Shown here: positions 22,642-33,715 of the stretch, one piece after another
Numbering within the stretch: position 1 is the first letter of the stretch
Layout of the letters: each line of letters opens with the position of its first letter
NCBI RefSeq assembly: GCF_008728515.1
Contig: NC_044990.1
Coordinates: forward strand, 13,041,156-13,105,155
Direction of reading: 5' to 3'
Length of the DNA stretch: 64,000 bases
DNA from: Papio anubis
Taxonomy: Eukaryota > Chordata > Mammalia > Primates > Cercopithecidae
Position numbers and translations under genes: made by a program
The notes under the pieces: model-generated
What the model saw: only the letters and a program-made list of their open reading frames with translations
What the model was told of the DNA's origin: nothing
The model's database searches: none

Positions 22642-22885
22642 CGCAAACATCATAGCTTATCTTAGCCTACCTTAAACTTGCTCAGAACACTTATATTAGC
22701 CTACAGTTAGGCAACATCATCTAACACAAACCTATTTTATAATACACAAATATATCATGTAACTTATTGAATACTATGCTGAAAGTGATAAACTGAATGC
22801 TTATATGTAAACTCAGAATATGGTTTCTACTGAATGTGTATCATTTTTCGGTACCCCTAAGTACAAAGATTATAAATCAAACCAA
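22642..22885 (-). mobile_element. Tigger-family DNA transposon fragment
   Basis: Contains ttagcctaccttaaacttgc near 22662, acacttatattagcctacag near 22687, tctaacacaaacctatttta near 22720 and gtttctactgaatgtgtatc near 22823. I recognise this order from a TcMar-Tigger non-autonomous element. The terminal inverted repeats are truncated by the flanking microsatellites. Confidence 0.7.

Positions 22886-22886
<1 letters not shown>

Positions 22887-22919
<33 letters not shown>
22887..22919. repeat. (CA)n microsatellite
   Basis: About 16 uninterrupted CA units; a likely length-polymorphic marker. Confidence 0.98.
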
Positions 22920-22922
<3 letters not shown>

Positions 22923-23089
22923 TGGTATATACTGCATGAGGAAATATATTTACTAAACACCTTATATTTTTATTATGGGCCTCAAGTCAAATCTCCTTCC
23001 TAGAATAAGAATCACTGTGCCAAATATTTCACCTTTCATGAGTTATCAAGCACCAAAGGGACAGCCTGGCAGTAATTACTCTTTTTATC

Positions 23090-23146
23090 ATCATTAGCAT
23101 CATCATCATTATCATCATCATCATCATCATCACCATTATCCATTAT
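23090..23146. repeat. (CAT)n microsatellite
   Basis: Imperfect trinucleotide array of catcat with single-base interruptions. Confidence 0.95.
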
Positions 23147-23164
23147 CAACAACACATTCAGAAT

Positions 23165-23390
23165 AAGTAAGTGGTATAATCTCAGCAATCATACTTTCTG
23201 GGTTTGAACCCTGCCTTTTAAGCTGTGTAACACTGGAAAAATGACTCTACTTAATCTGAGTTTTCGCATGTACGAAATGTGGATACAAATAATGCTTAGA
23301 CCTCAGAGTTCTTGTGAGGATTAAACAAAATAAAACACTTAATTGGATTAGTAGAATGTCTGGCACGTGATAAACATAAAAAAACTTAGC
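23165..23390 (+). mobile_element. MIR SINE
   Basis: Collinear MIR: ctgggtttgaaccctgcct near 23199, then a tgtgtaacactggaaaaatg segment, then cttgtgaggattaaacaaaa near 23311 and gtctggcacgtgataaacat near 23358. Confidence 0.85.
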
Positions 23391-23489
23391 TGCTATTTTC
23401 ACCATTAGTGAAGCTTATATTCGCAGAATGCTTTATAGTTTAATCCACTCACACTTAATCCAATTATTGATATCATTGGTATATTTCAT

Positions 23490-24010
23490 ATAGATTTGTT
23501 CCAAGTGTTCTGTGTTCTTTTATTCTCTCTCTTCTGCCTTCTTTAGGGCCAGTGAAATATTTTTAATATCCCATTTTATATATTCTATGGAATTTCTAGA
23601 TATAACATTTTGTGTTACTTTATTTATTTACTGGTTGCTGTAGAGACTACAGTGTGCAGCTTTAGCTTTTCACAGTCTATGTCCAAATAATTTTATACCA
23701 CTTCACAAAAAATTCAGACTCTTTCAGCAATTCAATTCTATATATCCCTTTTGTGCCCTTTTTGCTTTTTGTTTTATAGTTTACATCTATCTATATTGTA
23801 AAACTCAAGATATATTAATAATAGTCCTTTAAACTGTAAATAATCTCTTAAAAATAAATACCTGTATATATATGTGTTTGCATTTGGATAAAGTTTTAAA
23901 TTTTTAAAATAATTTTGATTTAATAATTTTAAACAATTTGTAATCTTTTCCCTCATATTTACCCTTTTTGGTGCTCTGTATTTGTCCCTATTCAGGCTTC
24001 CTTTGTTTTT
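23490..24010 (-). mobile_element. Old L1 (L1M-type) 3' region, minus orientation
   Basis: Plus-strand order matches the complement of an old L1 3' UTR: ctggttgctgtagagactac near 23632, ttttcacagtctatgtccaa near 23668, aataattttataccacttca near 23687, and atatatcccttttgtgccct near 23740. It abuts the younger L1 that follows. Confidence 0.7.
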
Positions 24011-24080
24011 CTTTTAATTAGAACAACAAGGCAAAAACACCAACCTGCAAAAAAAGATCCTTTCATTTTCTTTCTTTATT

Positions 24081-24118
24081 TCTTCTAAAAACAACAACAA
24101 CAAACAAACAAACAAAAA
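24081..24118. repeat. A-rich (AAC)n/(AAAC)n tract
   Basis: A run of aacaacaaca then aacaaacaaac immediately before the 3' end of the minus-oriented L1. A minus L1 would normally show a T-rich tail here, so this A-rich tract belongs to the flank or to a rearranged junction. Confidence 0.7.
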
Positions 24119-25962
24119 ACTGGCTACATGTGCAGAATGTGCAGGCTTGTTACATAGGTATATGTGTGCCATGGTGGTTTGCTTTACCTTTTGACCTGTC
24201 CTCTAAGTTCCCTGCCCTCACCCCTCAACCCTCCAACAGGCCCCAGTGTGTGATGTTCCCCTCCCTGTGTCCATGTGTTCTCAATGTTCAACTCCCACGT
24301 ATGAGTGAGAACATGTGGTGTTTGGTTTTCTGCTCCTGTGTTAGTTTGCTGAGGATAATAGCTTCCAGCTTCATCCATGTCCCTGCAAAGGACATGATCT
24401 CATTCCTTTTTATGGTTGCATAGTATTCCACAGTGTATATGTACCACATTTTCTTTATCCAGTCTATCACTGATGGACATTTGGATTGGTTCCATGTCTT
24501 TGCTATTGTAAATAGCAATAAACATACGTGTGCATGTGTCTTTATAGTAGAGTGATTTATTGATTTATAATCCTTTGGATACATACCCAGTAATGGGATT
24601 GCTGGGTCAAATGGTATTTCTGGCTCCACATCCTTCAGAAGTCGCCACATTGTCTTCTGCGATGCTTGAACTAATTTACATTCCTGCCAACAGTGTAAAA
24701 GTATTCCTATTTCTCCACAGCCTGGCCAGCAACTGTCATTAAAAAATGACTTTTTAGTAATCGCCATTCTGACTGTCATGAGATGACATCTCATTGTAGT
24801 TTTGATTTGCATTTCTCTGATAATTAGTGATGTTGAGCTTCTTTTCATATGGTTGTTGGCCATGTAAATGTCTTCTTTTGAGAGATGTCTCCGCCCATTT
24901 TTTGATGGGATTTTTTTCTTGTAAATATGTTTAACTTCCTTGTAAATTATGGATATTAGACCTTGTCAGATGGGTAGATTGCAAAAATTTTCTCCCATTC
25001 TGTAGGTTTCCAGTTCACTCTGATGATAGTTTCTTTTGCTGTGTAGAAGCTCTTTAGTTTAATTAGGTTCCATTTGTCAATTCTGGCTTTTGTTGCAATT
25101 GCTCTTGGCATTTTTGTCATGAAGTCTTCACCCATGCCTATGTCCTGAATGGTATTGCTTAGGTTTTTTCCTAGGATTTTTATGGTTTTTGGTTTCACAT
25201 TTAAGTCTTTAATCTATCTTGGGTTAATTTTTGTATAAGATGTAAGGAAGGGGTCCAGTTTCAGTTTTCTGCATATGACTAGCCAGTTTTCCCAGCACCA
25301 TTAACTGAATAGGAAATCCTTTCCCCGTTGCTTATATTTTTCAGGTTTGTCAAAAAAAAGATGGTTGTAGGTGTGTGGTGTTATTTCTTAGGTTTCTCTT
25401 CTGCTGCATTGGTCTACATGTCTATTTCAGTACCAGTACCATGCTGTTTTGGGTACTGTGGCCTTGTAGTATAGTTTGAAGTCAGGTAGCATGATGCCTC
25501 CAGTTTTGTTCTTTTTGCTTAGGATTGTCTTGGCTATACAGGGTCTTCTTTGATTCCATATGAAATTTAAAATAGTTTTTTTCTAATTCTGTGAAGAATG
25601 TCAATGGTAGTTGGATGGGAGTAGCATTGAATCTATAAACTACTTTGGGCAGTATGGCCATTTTCACTATATTGATTCTTCCTATCCATGAGGATGGAAT
25701 ATTTTTCCATTTATTTGTGTCGTCTCTTATTTCCCTGAGCAGTGGTTTGTAGTTCTCCTTGAAGAAGTCCTTTACATCCCTTGTTACCTGTATTCCTAGG
25801 TATTTTATTCTCTTTGTAGCAATTGTGAATGAGAGTTCATTTGGCTCTCTGCTTGCCTATTGTTGGTGTAAAGGAATGCTTGTGATTTTTGCACATTGAT
25901 TTTGTATCCTGAGACTTTGCTGAAGTTGCTTATCAGTTCCGGAAGTTTTGGGGCTGAGATGA
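24119..25962 (-). mobile_element. 5'-truncated primate L1 (L1PA/L1PB-type), minus orientation
   Basis: About 1.84 kb of L1 3' UTR and the C-terminal part of ORF2. The 3' UTR lies at 24119-24430 (tacatgtgcagaatgtgcag near 24126). The ORF2 C-terminus is readable on the minus strand: a 191-codon frame at 24288-24863 and shorter frames at 24956-25198 and 25482-25667, separated by stops and frameshifts, so the protein is dead. The frame includes the typical WQECKLVQ-like and VEYYATIKRNEIMSF-like stretches. Divergence is moderate, older than human-specific L1 but primate. The 5' side is cut at 25962, directly against half an Alu. Confidence 0.92.
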
Positions 25963-26093
25963 TTTTTGTATTTTTAGTAGAGACAGGGTTTCACCATGTT
26001 GGCCAGGATGGTCTTGATCTCTTGACCTCGTGACCCATCCGCCTCCACCTCCCAAAGTGCTGGGATTACAGACATGAGCCACCACGCCCGGCC
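25963..26093 (-). mobile_element. Alu left monomer fused to the truncated L1
   Basis: Complement of an Alu left arm only: tttttgtatttttagtagag at the L1 junction through to the cgcccggcc end at 26093. There is no right arm, no poly(T) tail and no evident target duplication at the junction. This argues for a deletion or template-switch joint rather than a simple Alu insertion. Confidence 0.9.
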
Positions 26094-26399
26094 CAAACCA
26101 AAGGTTTTTAAGATGAAAAGTATGTTTAAGTATGTTTCCATTGTAAGCTATTTCCCTAAAATACAAGCCGAGTTTGTATGCAGGGATCACCCATCACCTT
26201 CTTACCCCACAGAGCCATCTTTTCAGTTTGACTTGTTATTGTCTACTCCAGAGTCTTCGCATGATAATTTGTCTATCCCACAAACAAGCCCTAAGCACAT
26301 AGTGATGCATTAGAAGAAACACCTTGCATACAACAGGAAAATATTATGTGGTAACTCAAGGATATTTATGCATTTATTTGGTAAACGCGAGCTTGTGAA
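26094..26399. other. Unassigned sequence
   Basis: No recognised feature. Confidence 0.5.
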
Positions 26400-26560
26400 G
26401 TAGTCTCACTTTATATTTCCAACATTCACCAACAACTCTACAGTGTAGTGATTATTATTCCCATTATATACATAAGGGAAGTGAGAGTCAGAGAGTTCAC
26501 ACAGCTAAGATGGAAAGCTACACTTTAAATCTGCGCCCTTGTTACTGAGCCATGAATTCT
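26400..26560 (-). mobile_element. MIR SINE
   Basis: Complement of MIR: caacaactctacagtgtagt near 26428, gattattattcccattatat, gagagtcagagagttcacac near 26482, then the agctaagatggaaagc segment. Confidence 0.8.
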
Positions 26561-26599
26561 AAGTTATTATAGATTTAATTCCTTATGTGGAGTTGATAC

Positions 26600-26790
26600 A
26601 GCCGATATTTTAAACAAGCATTGTCTAGTTTGATCCACATAGACAATCCGGTGAGATAATCTTGGCAAGCATTTTATTTTAGAGAGCAAGAAATGGAGAC
26701 TCAGACAGATTAAGAACATGCTGATATGAATAGTATATTCAGCTCTTGACCCCGGGAGATCTGACTCCTAGTCCTTTGCTTCTTCTACGT
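26600..26790 (-). mobile_element. MIR SINE
   Basis: A second, adjacent MIR complement: gtttgatccacatagacaat near 26628, gcaagaaatggagactcaga near 26687, cagattaagaacatgctgat, then gatctgactcctagtccttt near 26758. Confidence 0.8.
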
Positions 26791-27597
26791 GTCACTGTTT
26801 CTCATGCTTTCTTATTTAAGGTTTTGGTAATGACAGAAAGCTGGTAAATTTACTCTATCATAACTCTGGTCTCATGAATAAAGAAATAGTAATGAATGCC
26901 CTTTTAACAAGCCATTTTCATAGTCCAGAACCATTTACCAATTTAAAATCTATATCATGGTGGAAGTCAAGCAGCCAAAGTATAGTCTTAATTTTTATAT
27001 TATTCAGCTAGAGGGAGTCTAGTTTTGTTGGGGGGAAGCTTATTAATCTCAACATTTTTTTCTAAGAATTTGTTATTTTATCACGTGCAAGGTTAAAAAA
27101 TGCCAAACGTCATATTAAGATAGCTGCAAGCAATTAGAATTCAAAGGTCACCATCTTACACAGATTTAGAGCATGGTTCCAGCATTTCTCTCTTCTGTTT
27201 CACTGGGACTTTTATTCAGCACTGAAAAAGCCATTCATTTTGTAAAGGTTAATTCGCAACTCTGGATTTGATGAAGTGCTCTGTCTGTATCATCTGCATT
27301 TTAGCACTGCGTCGGTGTCAGTCAAACCCTCTTCCCTGATCAGAACTGGCCTGCCTCTGTCAGAGACTGAAAATCCACCTTCCGTCTCTTGGTTCTGTCG
27401 TCCCACAGGGTTCCATAATGACTACATTCCATGAATGATGCTCCTCTCCTTTCCTAGTCAATAGGTAGACAGAATTGCTGCCTTTCACTTTTCTTTTTAG
27501 CAGTTACCTTTCGAATCGGCACAATTCAATAATTAATTTTGACATTCTGTTTATAAATTCTAGCGGGTAAAATAAATGCAATTTTCTTTCTTTTTGT
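26791..27597. other. Unassigned sequence
   Basis: No exon or repeat recognised. The stretch at 27110-27440 has mixed composition and no transposon similarity. Confidence 0.5.
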
Positions 27598-29020
27598 TTG
27601 TTTGTTTTTTTTTAACTGGAGTTAATTTTTATTTTGATGTCCTGTCTCACTGGGGAACAGAAACATCTCAGTCATTCCAGGGTCTCTCTCCTTTCCTTAG
27701 TGTTACTTCTAGGTTCCTAGGGCAGGACTTCAATGGTACTGAGGTGCTGGGGTAGGGGAGGCCTCTGGTCATCTTTGTCTCAAACCATTACTGGCATGTG
27801 ATAAGTTTCTTAGCCATCTGTCTCGGCAGGTCACTAGTGTTGCTTTCTTGTCCTATTCATGACTTTTAAATGGCCACCAGTTCTCTGTGTCATATGCACA
27901 CTGTTATTGCTTTTTACCAGTAATCATGCTCCCCACTTTCCATAAGGGTTTGTGTAGATTCTTCAAGGTCGTCTCATGAGTATCAGCCCAGACTTCTGCC
28001 CTCAAGTTTGTGGCCTGAGAGCCAGGGCCCAGGGCTTGATACCTGGGTAGAACCATGTGATTCCTGGAGCTATCCCACCCATAGCATGGTGTATAGAGTG
28101 GACCATATGTTTTTCAGTCCAGCATATAAACTTCCTTCCGCTTTGGGGGAAATACCCAAGACTGTGTACGTTTGGAGAGTAGTAGTTCCTCCTCTCCCTT
28201 TACAGAAGGTAAAGTGAGAGATAATCCCATTTTGTTGACAATACAAGAGCGCGTGATCTAGCCATAGCCAGTCTGATCCTTCCACAGCAAGTCTCTGTGA
28301 CTGTGGGGCTTGCTGCCTCACCTCCCCAGATTTGGCCAATTTTCCTTCATGTGCTTCTTCATGTTACCCATTAATTCTGTGTGCCACTTGCTAAACTTCT
28401 GATACAGGTTTATGAAATATTTGGGACCAGAAGGGTTTCAGATTGGGGGTTTTTTGATTTTGGAATATTTGCACATATATAGTGAGACATCTTGGGGATG
28501 GAACCCAACTCTTAACTTGAAATTCATTTATGTTTCATATATACCTTACACACATAGCCTGAAGGTAATTTTATAGAGCATTTTAAATTACTTTTTGCGT
28601 GAAGCAAAGTTTGTATTAAGTACTTATGTATGGAATTGTCTACCTCTGGCATCCTATCGATGCTCACATAGTTTTGTATTGTGGAACAGTTGAGATGTTG
28701 GATTTTCAAATTAGGGACACTCAACCTGTATATCCCTTTTCTGTTCAGTAGCCAGAATCAGTTTCAATTACTTAACCTATAATCCAAACTATTACACAAA
28801 CAGGGTGAACAGTGTCTGTTGCATGAGGTACCTAGGCAGATGGGTTGGATCAACCTCAGATTGTCTCATTATATATGAGCCTTGAATGGGGGTGAGGAGA
28901 GCAGTAGCATATTTATAAAGACAGACATTCATAGCACAGATTATTGGCACACTTGAAAGCCTTGCTGTTGGGACAAGGACTTGCATAGGTCAATGCCTGA
29001 AGACAAGACAGGAATGAAAA
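27598..29020 (-). pseudogene. Probable retrocopy of an unidentified transcript, minus orientation, split by a Tigger element
   Basis: At the left end a T-rich tract (27598-27613) is followed by tttatt at about 27628-27633. On the minus strand this reads as AATAAA about 15-20 bases before a poly(A) tail, the hallmark of a reverse-transcribed mRNA. The minus strand runs right to left with balanced composition unlike its AT-rich flanks. It is interrupted by a Tigger element at 28405-28728, and similar sequence appears to continue to about 29.0 kb. The frames are short (65, 89 codons) and broken, and I could not identify the parent. No clear target duplication was found, so the right end is arbitrary. 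It might instead be an unannotated retroelement. Confidence 0.45.
28405..28728. mobile_element. Complete non-autonomous Tigger-type element with TA target duplication
   Basis: A 324-bp element with inverted ends (caggtt at the left, aacctg at the right) flanked by TA at 28403-28404 and 28729-28730. Internal landmarks: gggaccagaagggtttcaga near 28421, tttatgtttcatatatacct near 28526, acatagcctgaaggtaattt near 28551, and aaattagggacactcaacct near 28708. A TA duplication is the Tc1/mariner signature. There is no transposase coding capacity, so it was mobilised in trans. Confidence 0.9.
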
Positions 29021-29913
29021 CACCTCAGAGGATGCCCCGGTGTGGAGCAGTGACAACATTTGATAAGCAGACACTCCTCTCCATGTGTCACTACTATTCT
29101 AGACACCTCATAATTTAGATGCAACTCTAGGGAAAATGTTTAGACCTTGAAAGAATGTGGGCTCAAAATAGAAGTTAAGTCCAGTTATAGAAAAAAAAAT
29201 TGTCAGATTTCTTGCGTACTTGAACTTGGTACTAAATGACATATGTATTAGAAAGAGTAAAGCCCATTTCATTCAGAGAAAGAAGAGTTAGTTTATATGC
29301 ACTAACCTTTTGTGATTGTATTTAGTTATAATTATAACCTGCCTACTTCCACAAGGGGCTTGAGGCAGCTGAGCTTTGGTTGACATTCTAATGAGACAGG
29401 AGCCCAATGAATCACCAGTGCCTGCCCCACAGCACTGTTCATTAGAGGCTGGAGGGAGGTGCCAGGGCTGCTCCGGGCATACCCAGCCTGACATGGCCAT
29501 TAAGCAGCTCTGCACCTGTCTCCCAATCATTAGAGCCAAGCTGCAGTCACAGAAGCAAACACTGCTCACAACCTGTCCAGGTTCCAGAGAGTTTGATCTC
29601 CTAGGACCTTCATCTCATGGCTTTATGTCAACAGAATGAAGTTTACTACCTTTCAAAAACACCAGCTTGGTCTGTGAGTGATAACAGGGGCTTTCAATCA
29701 TCCAAGGGGTTGTGAAGGTACATCAAATAGGCTTTACATAAACAAATGGATTTTACATATGATTCCTTCCTGTTAAAGTGATCTTTGAACTCACTGGAAA
29801 AGAAAGCCTATTAGACGTGATGGTGAGGAATGGACCAGAAATGGTGTATGGTTAATAGACACATAAGTGGACAGGCTACTGTGTATCAATGAACACTGTA
29901 ATAGTAATAATCT
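29021..29913. other. Unassigned sequence, GC-richer from 29350 to 29640
   Basis: No repeat recognised. The 29350-29640 part is balanced in composition and holds several E-box-like (cagctg, cacctg) and TAAT/ATTA-type sites, with frames of 87-93 codons on both strands but no domain. This would suit a regulatory element; nothing in the sequence proves it. Confidence 0.4.
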
Positions 29914-30218
29914 GGCTGAATGTGGTGGCTCACACTTGTAATTCCAGCATTTTGGGAGGCCGAGGTGGGTGGATCACCTGAGGTCAGGAGTTCAAGACCA
30001 GCCTGGCCAACATGGTGAAACCTCTTCTCTACCAAAAATACAAAAAGTAGCCAGGTGCGGTGGTGCACACCTGTAATCCCAGCTACTGGGGAGGCTAAGG
30101 CAGGAGAATTGCTTGAACCCGGGAGGCAGAGGTTGCAGTGAGCGAGATCGTGCCACTGCACTCCAGCCTGGGTGACAGAGTGAGACTCCATCTCAAAAAA
30201 AAAAAAAAAAAAAGATAA
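29914..30218 (+). mobile_element. AluS-type SINE
   Basis: Full Alu dimer from ggctgaatgtggtggctcac to a poly(A) tail, flanked by taataatct at 29905-29913 and 30219-30227. Confidence 0.96.
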
Positions 30219-30227
30219 TAATAATCT

Positions 30228-30780
30228 GTGGCTGGGACTATACAAAGAACTTCATATGCTTCACTCAGATGTCAACTGTGCTGAGCCTGCTCCTTAAGCT
30301 GCAGTTGAAATTTCTTTGATACTCTATCCACTTTAAGTCCCACACAGTTTAAGCATAGTTAATACCCTCTCAAACTTTTGGGCAGTCCTGTGGCCTAACA
30401 GTCTCAGGGGCTTCTCTGCCCATGCCCCTGCAGGCGTGTGTACTGTCTTTGCTTCACCCAACCCAGCATCAACCACACAGAAATCTGCCTGTTTACCGAT
30501 TTTCACAAAACACCAACTCTCATCATCCATTTTAGAATTCTGCAAACTTCACTAAGTTTTTTTTTTTTTTAACCCACTATACAGTATCTTTATTTCTTTC
30601 TCTCCATCACATTTTTTGGGTCACCCTCTCACTCCGGAATGCTTTCCTTTTGTCTTCCCTGTAAAAGCATTTCCAAAACAAAGTTAGTCTCTTCCTTGTA
30701 AGAAATATTGTTCTATCTGTTAAGAGAATAAAATTTTCTCGATGTTGGTTTACAGAGATGACCTTACATAATCTGTAGGA
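30228..30780. other. Unassigned sequence
   Basis: No exon recognised. A T-run at about 30558-30571 has no attached Alu. Confidence 0.5.
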
Positions 30781-30784
30781 ATTA

Positions 30785-30885
30785 CTTTTATTTTCATTTT
30801 ACATTAAAAACAAAAACTTAAGGCTCGGAAAGTTTAAGTAACCTGCCCCAACTCATAGAGCCATATAATGAGTACCAGAGAAGAA
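30785..30885 (-). mobile_element. MIR fragment
   Basis: Complement of the MIR core: aaggctcggaaagtttaagt near 30820, then acctgccccaactcatagag. Confidence 0.65.
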
Positions 30886-30924
30886 TTCCAAAATGACAAT
30901 ATCCATTGAATTTTATTCCTTTTT

Positions 30925-31050
30925 TTGTTTCTTTGGTTTTTGTTTGTTTGTTTAGAAACTGGGTTTTGCTATGTTGCCCAAGCTAACCTCGAACTCCTAG
31001 GCTCAAGCAATCCTCCTGCCTCAGTTTCACGAGTAGCTAGGACTACAGTA
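30925..31050 (-). mobile_element. Alu monomer (FLAM/FRAM-type) fragment
   Basis: Single-monomer Alu complement: gaaactgggttttgctatgt, then gttgcccaagctaacctcg, then aactcctaggctcaagcaat. No second arm is present. A (TTTG)n stretch precedes it. Confidence 0.75.
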
Positions 31051-31099
31051 TTTAATTTTCTGATTTAAAAAAAAAAAAACTTATTGGTTTGCACTCATG

Positions 31100-31622
31100 T
31101 TTACTACTTTATTAGTATTCTATTGCTGCTACAACAAATTTCTACAAACTTAGGGGTTTAACCAATACAAATTTATAATTTCATGATTCTAGAGAAGTCT
31201 GAAAAGGACTTCACTGGGCTCCAGTTGAGTCAGCAGAGCCACAGTCCTTTTTGGAGGTTCTAGAGGAGAATTAATTTTCTTGCCTTTTCTGGCTTCTAGA
31301 GGCTGCCCAGATCCCTGGGCTCTTGGCTCCTTCCCCCATCTTCGAAGACGGCAATGTGCATCTCTCCGACCATTTTTCCATACTCACGTGGTCCTCCAGT
31401 CTCTCTCTGACTTTCTTTTCCATTGTAAGGATCCCTGTGGTTGCACTGGCTCACCTGAATAATCTAGGATAATATTCCTACCTTAAGGTCAGCTGATTAG
31501 CAACTTTAATTCCATCTGTAACCTTAACTCCTCTTTGCCCTGTAACCTAACATATTCATAGGTTCCAGAAATCAGAACATGGACATCTTCCGAGGACGGG
31601 GGATAATTCTGCCTACTACTTA
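31100..31622 (-). mobile_element. MLT1-type MaLR LTR, minus orientation
   Basis: Left end: tattctattgctgctacaac near 31118. Then ttgccttttctggcttctag near 31280, ataatctaggataatattcc near 31460, aaggtcagctgattagcaac near 31484, and tggacatcttccgaggac near 31580 with the ataattctgcctact end. Same type as the nested LTR at 2854-3628. Confidence 0.85.
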
Positions 31623-33180
31623 TACCAAAACTTCTTTAGCATTATTTAGCTAAAAAATGCAAAAGACATTTTTAAGAGACAATAATAAACACAAATCTTA
31701 GCAGCTTTAAAAGAATACCTCGTTGGGAACCTCAGGTAAGTGTCAAAGATCAGAGGATCCGTGAGCTCTAACCAAAATTCTGTTATCAGTCTTTTACAAT
31801 GATAGTTCCTTCTTCAGTGGTCCTTATTACTTCTTTGTGGCAGAGCAAGACAGGAGGAAAAAGAGTTTCAAAATCAAACAAGTTTGAGGCATGTGAAATC
31901 AATTCTATTTTTCAGAGACTCACAAAGTAGGTTTGCATCTCAAAGGCCCCAGGAAGCCTCCCTCAAGAAAGTTGAATTTTATGTAGCTGCCAGATATATT
32001 TTTCCTAAGCCTATTTAAATGTTGCATTTATAAAAAAACAAAGTATCTTTCAACATTCCGGTTCTGGAAATGCTTCCTTACATCGACTGGGAGAATAAGG
32101 AGGTCTTGGCAAGGGACAAACATCACTGGAAAAATGGAAAGATGTCTTCCATGAAGAGAAGAGACCCCCAAAGTAAGCCATGTCTAAGGACGAAAAATCA
32201 TCAGGCAAAAATAAACTAAGAAATACTTTCAGGAATTTATGAACTTCCAAAACAAAAATAAAAACTTTGTTAAGGTAATCAGTGTTAGCACTCTGGCTAT
32301 TCGAGGCCACATCTTGATATTCACTGTTGAAGAAGTAAAGTCCAGGGGGAAATGTGGTGAGAGGGCTTAAAGTATTATTTTCTCCCTAGTAAGGACAATT
32401 TTGGGGATATTTCTGCTACAAAATTGTCTTTCAAAGCAGAGGTCTTATAAGTGATTAGATCAAAAAGTTTTGTTTTTAAAACAAAAAACAAAAAAACCCC
32501 AGCATACTCTAGACCTGATTGACAAACTACATATGAATCATCAGGGCTAGCTAACCACATCCTGAGAACTAGAAGGCACTCAAGGGCAAGGTGAGGACCT
32601 ATAAGCCAAAGGAAAACCCTCTTCGTTACAGGCCAGGGGATTAGCCAATGTAAGTTTCATCACTAGAAATGTCCTAGTAGACCTCTTCAGTCATTCTAGC
32701 CTGGTGAGTGGGCAATTTGTCTAACATGGAGACAAAAAAAAAGGCAAAGTAATTTAAGGAGAAATGATAACTGGTCAACCCATTAGAGTGTTACAGAGGT
32801 AGAGGAGCAGATTAATATGTGGACAAAATAGACCTGATAGATAGAAGTCTTAAAGTCCCATTATGAGCTTTTTTCAAGGTTGTCTACAATGTCTTTAAAT
32901 TTGTTCTTTACACGTTTTAGGAAGGCATTGTTTAGAAACAAGACAAAGATTAGGGATAAACACATATATTTTAGGAGAAAGATTCATTGACACTGAGGCC
33001 TCTGGGGATTCATGCAGGACATATCATATGTTCTATTGCTAAAAATAATACAGAAGGAAAGTACACAGTGAAATCTTCAACCTTGCGTTTGATACTAAAA
33101 CTTTCGAGGTTAAACACTGATTTCAAGGTAATTACAACAAAATCCTTCAAGGGTTGGAATGGGCAAAAGGGAAAATAAAA
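31623..33180. other. Unassigned sequence
   Basis: About 1.5 kb with no confident repeat or exon. A 19-bp A/T palindrome-like segment (ttttgtttttaaaacaaaa) lies near 32468. Frames are under 90 codons and lack domains. Confidence 0.5.
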
Positions 33181-33184
33181 ATGG

Positions 33185-33335
33185 AGTCATTTGGCAAGCA
33201 CTTACTGAGTGCCTACTATTATGAAGTATTGCTATAGCTGATTTGGGGGCACTAGGAGATGAGATATAGTCTCTGATCTCATAGAGGGTCACAATCTGCT
33301 AGTGGACATCAATCTATACACAAGAAATTCTGAGA
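33185..33335 (+). repeat. Ancient interspersed repeat fragment, unnamed
   Basis: The phrase gcacttactgagtgcctact near 33199, followed by a gatctcatagagggtcacaa-type segment near 33275, is a stereotyped mammalian repeat phrase seen again at 60.4 kb and 62.9 kb. I cannot assign the family. Confidence 0.45.
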
Positions 33336-33559
33336 GTGAATGAAGAGCTTAGTGATATTGCTGGATTTTGGACTGATTTTGACTGTAGACTGCCTGGGAA
33401 AGAACCAATGTAAAGATTATGAAACGGAATGTTCCTGTTGTTACCGGAAGGGCTGATTTAAAATACCATTTCCACGTGGACATTCTCTGAAAGGGAAAAC
33501 CATAGTAACAATATTTTTTTAGCCAAATTCCTAAGAAGTTACCAGGAACCACAGGTTTA

Positions 33560-33715
33560 TAACCCTGTAAGTTACTCACAACCTTGATGCGTATTACACT
33601 CACCTGGGTGCTTAAAAAAATCAAGCGAGGCATAGATACTGGAACTCAGCCCCAGAGATTTTTATTTGATTGGCCTGGGGTGGGGCCTCGGCTCTAAATC
33701 TTAAATATCACCCCA
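33560..33715 (+). mobile_element. MER5-type hAT-Charlie relic
   Basis: The segments tgcgtattacactcacctgg near 33588, ggaactcagccccagagatt near 33641 and ttggcctggggtggggcctc near 33670 follow the MER5 body in order. The right end is disrupted by the inverted repeat at 33704-33784. Confidence 0.75.

Noticed and set aside
24288..24863. 191-codon minus open frame
   Set aside because: It is the C-terminal part of L1 ORF2 in a truncated, frameshifted L1, not a host gene.
29886..30245. 119-codon minus frame
   Set aside because: Antisense AluS translation.
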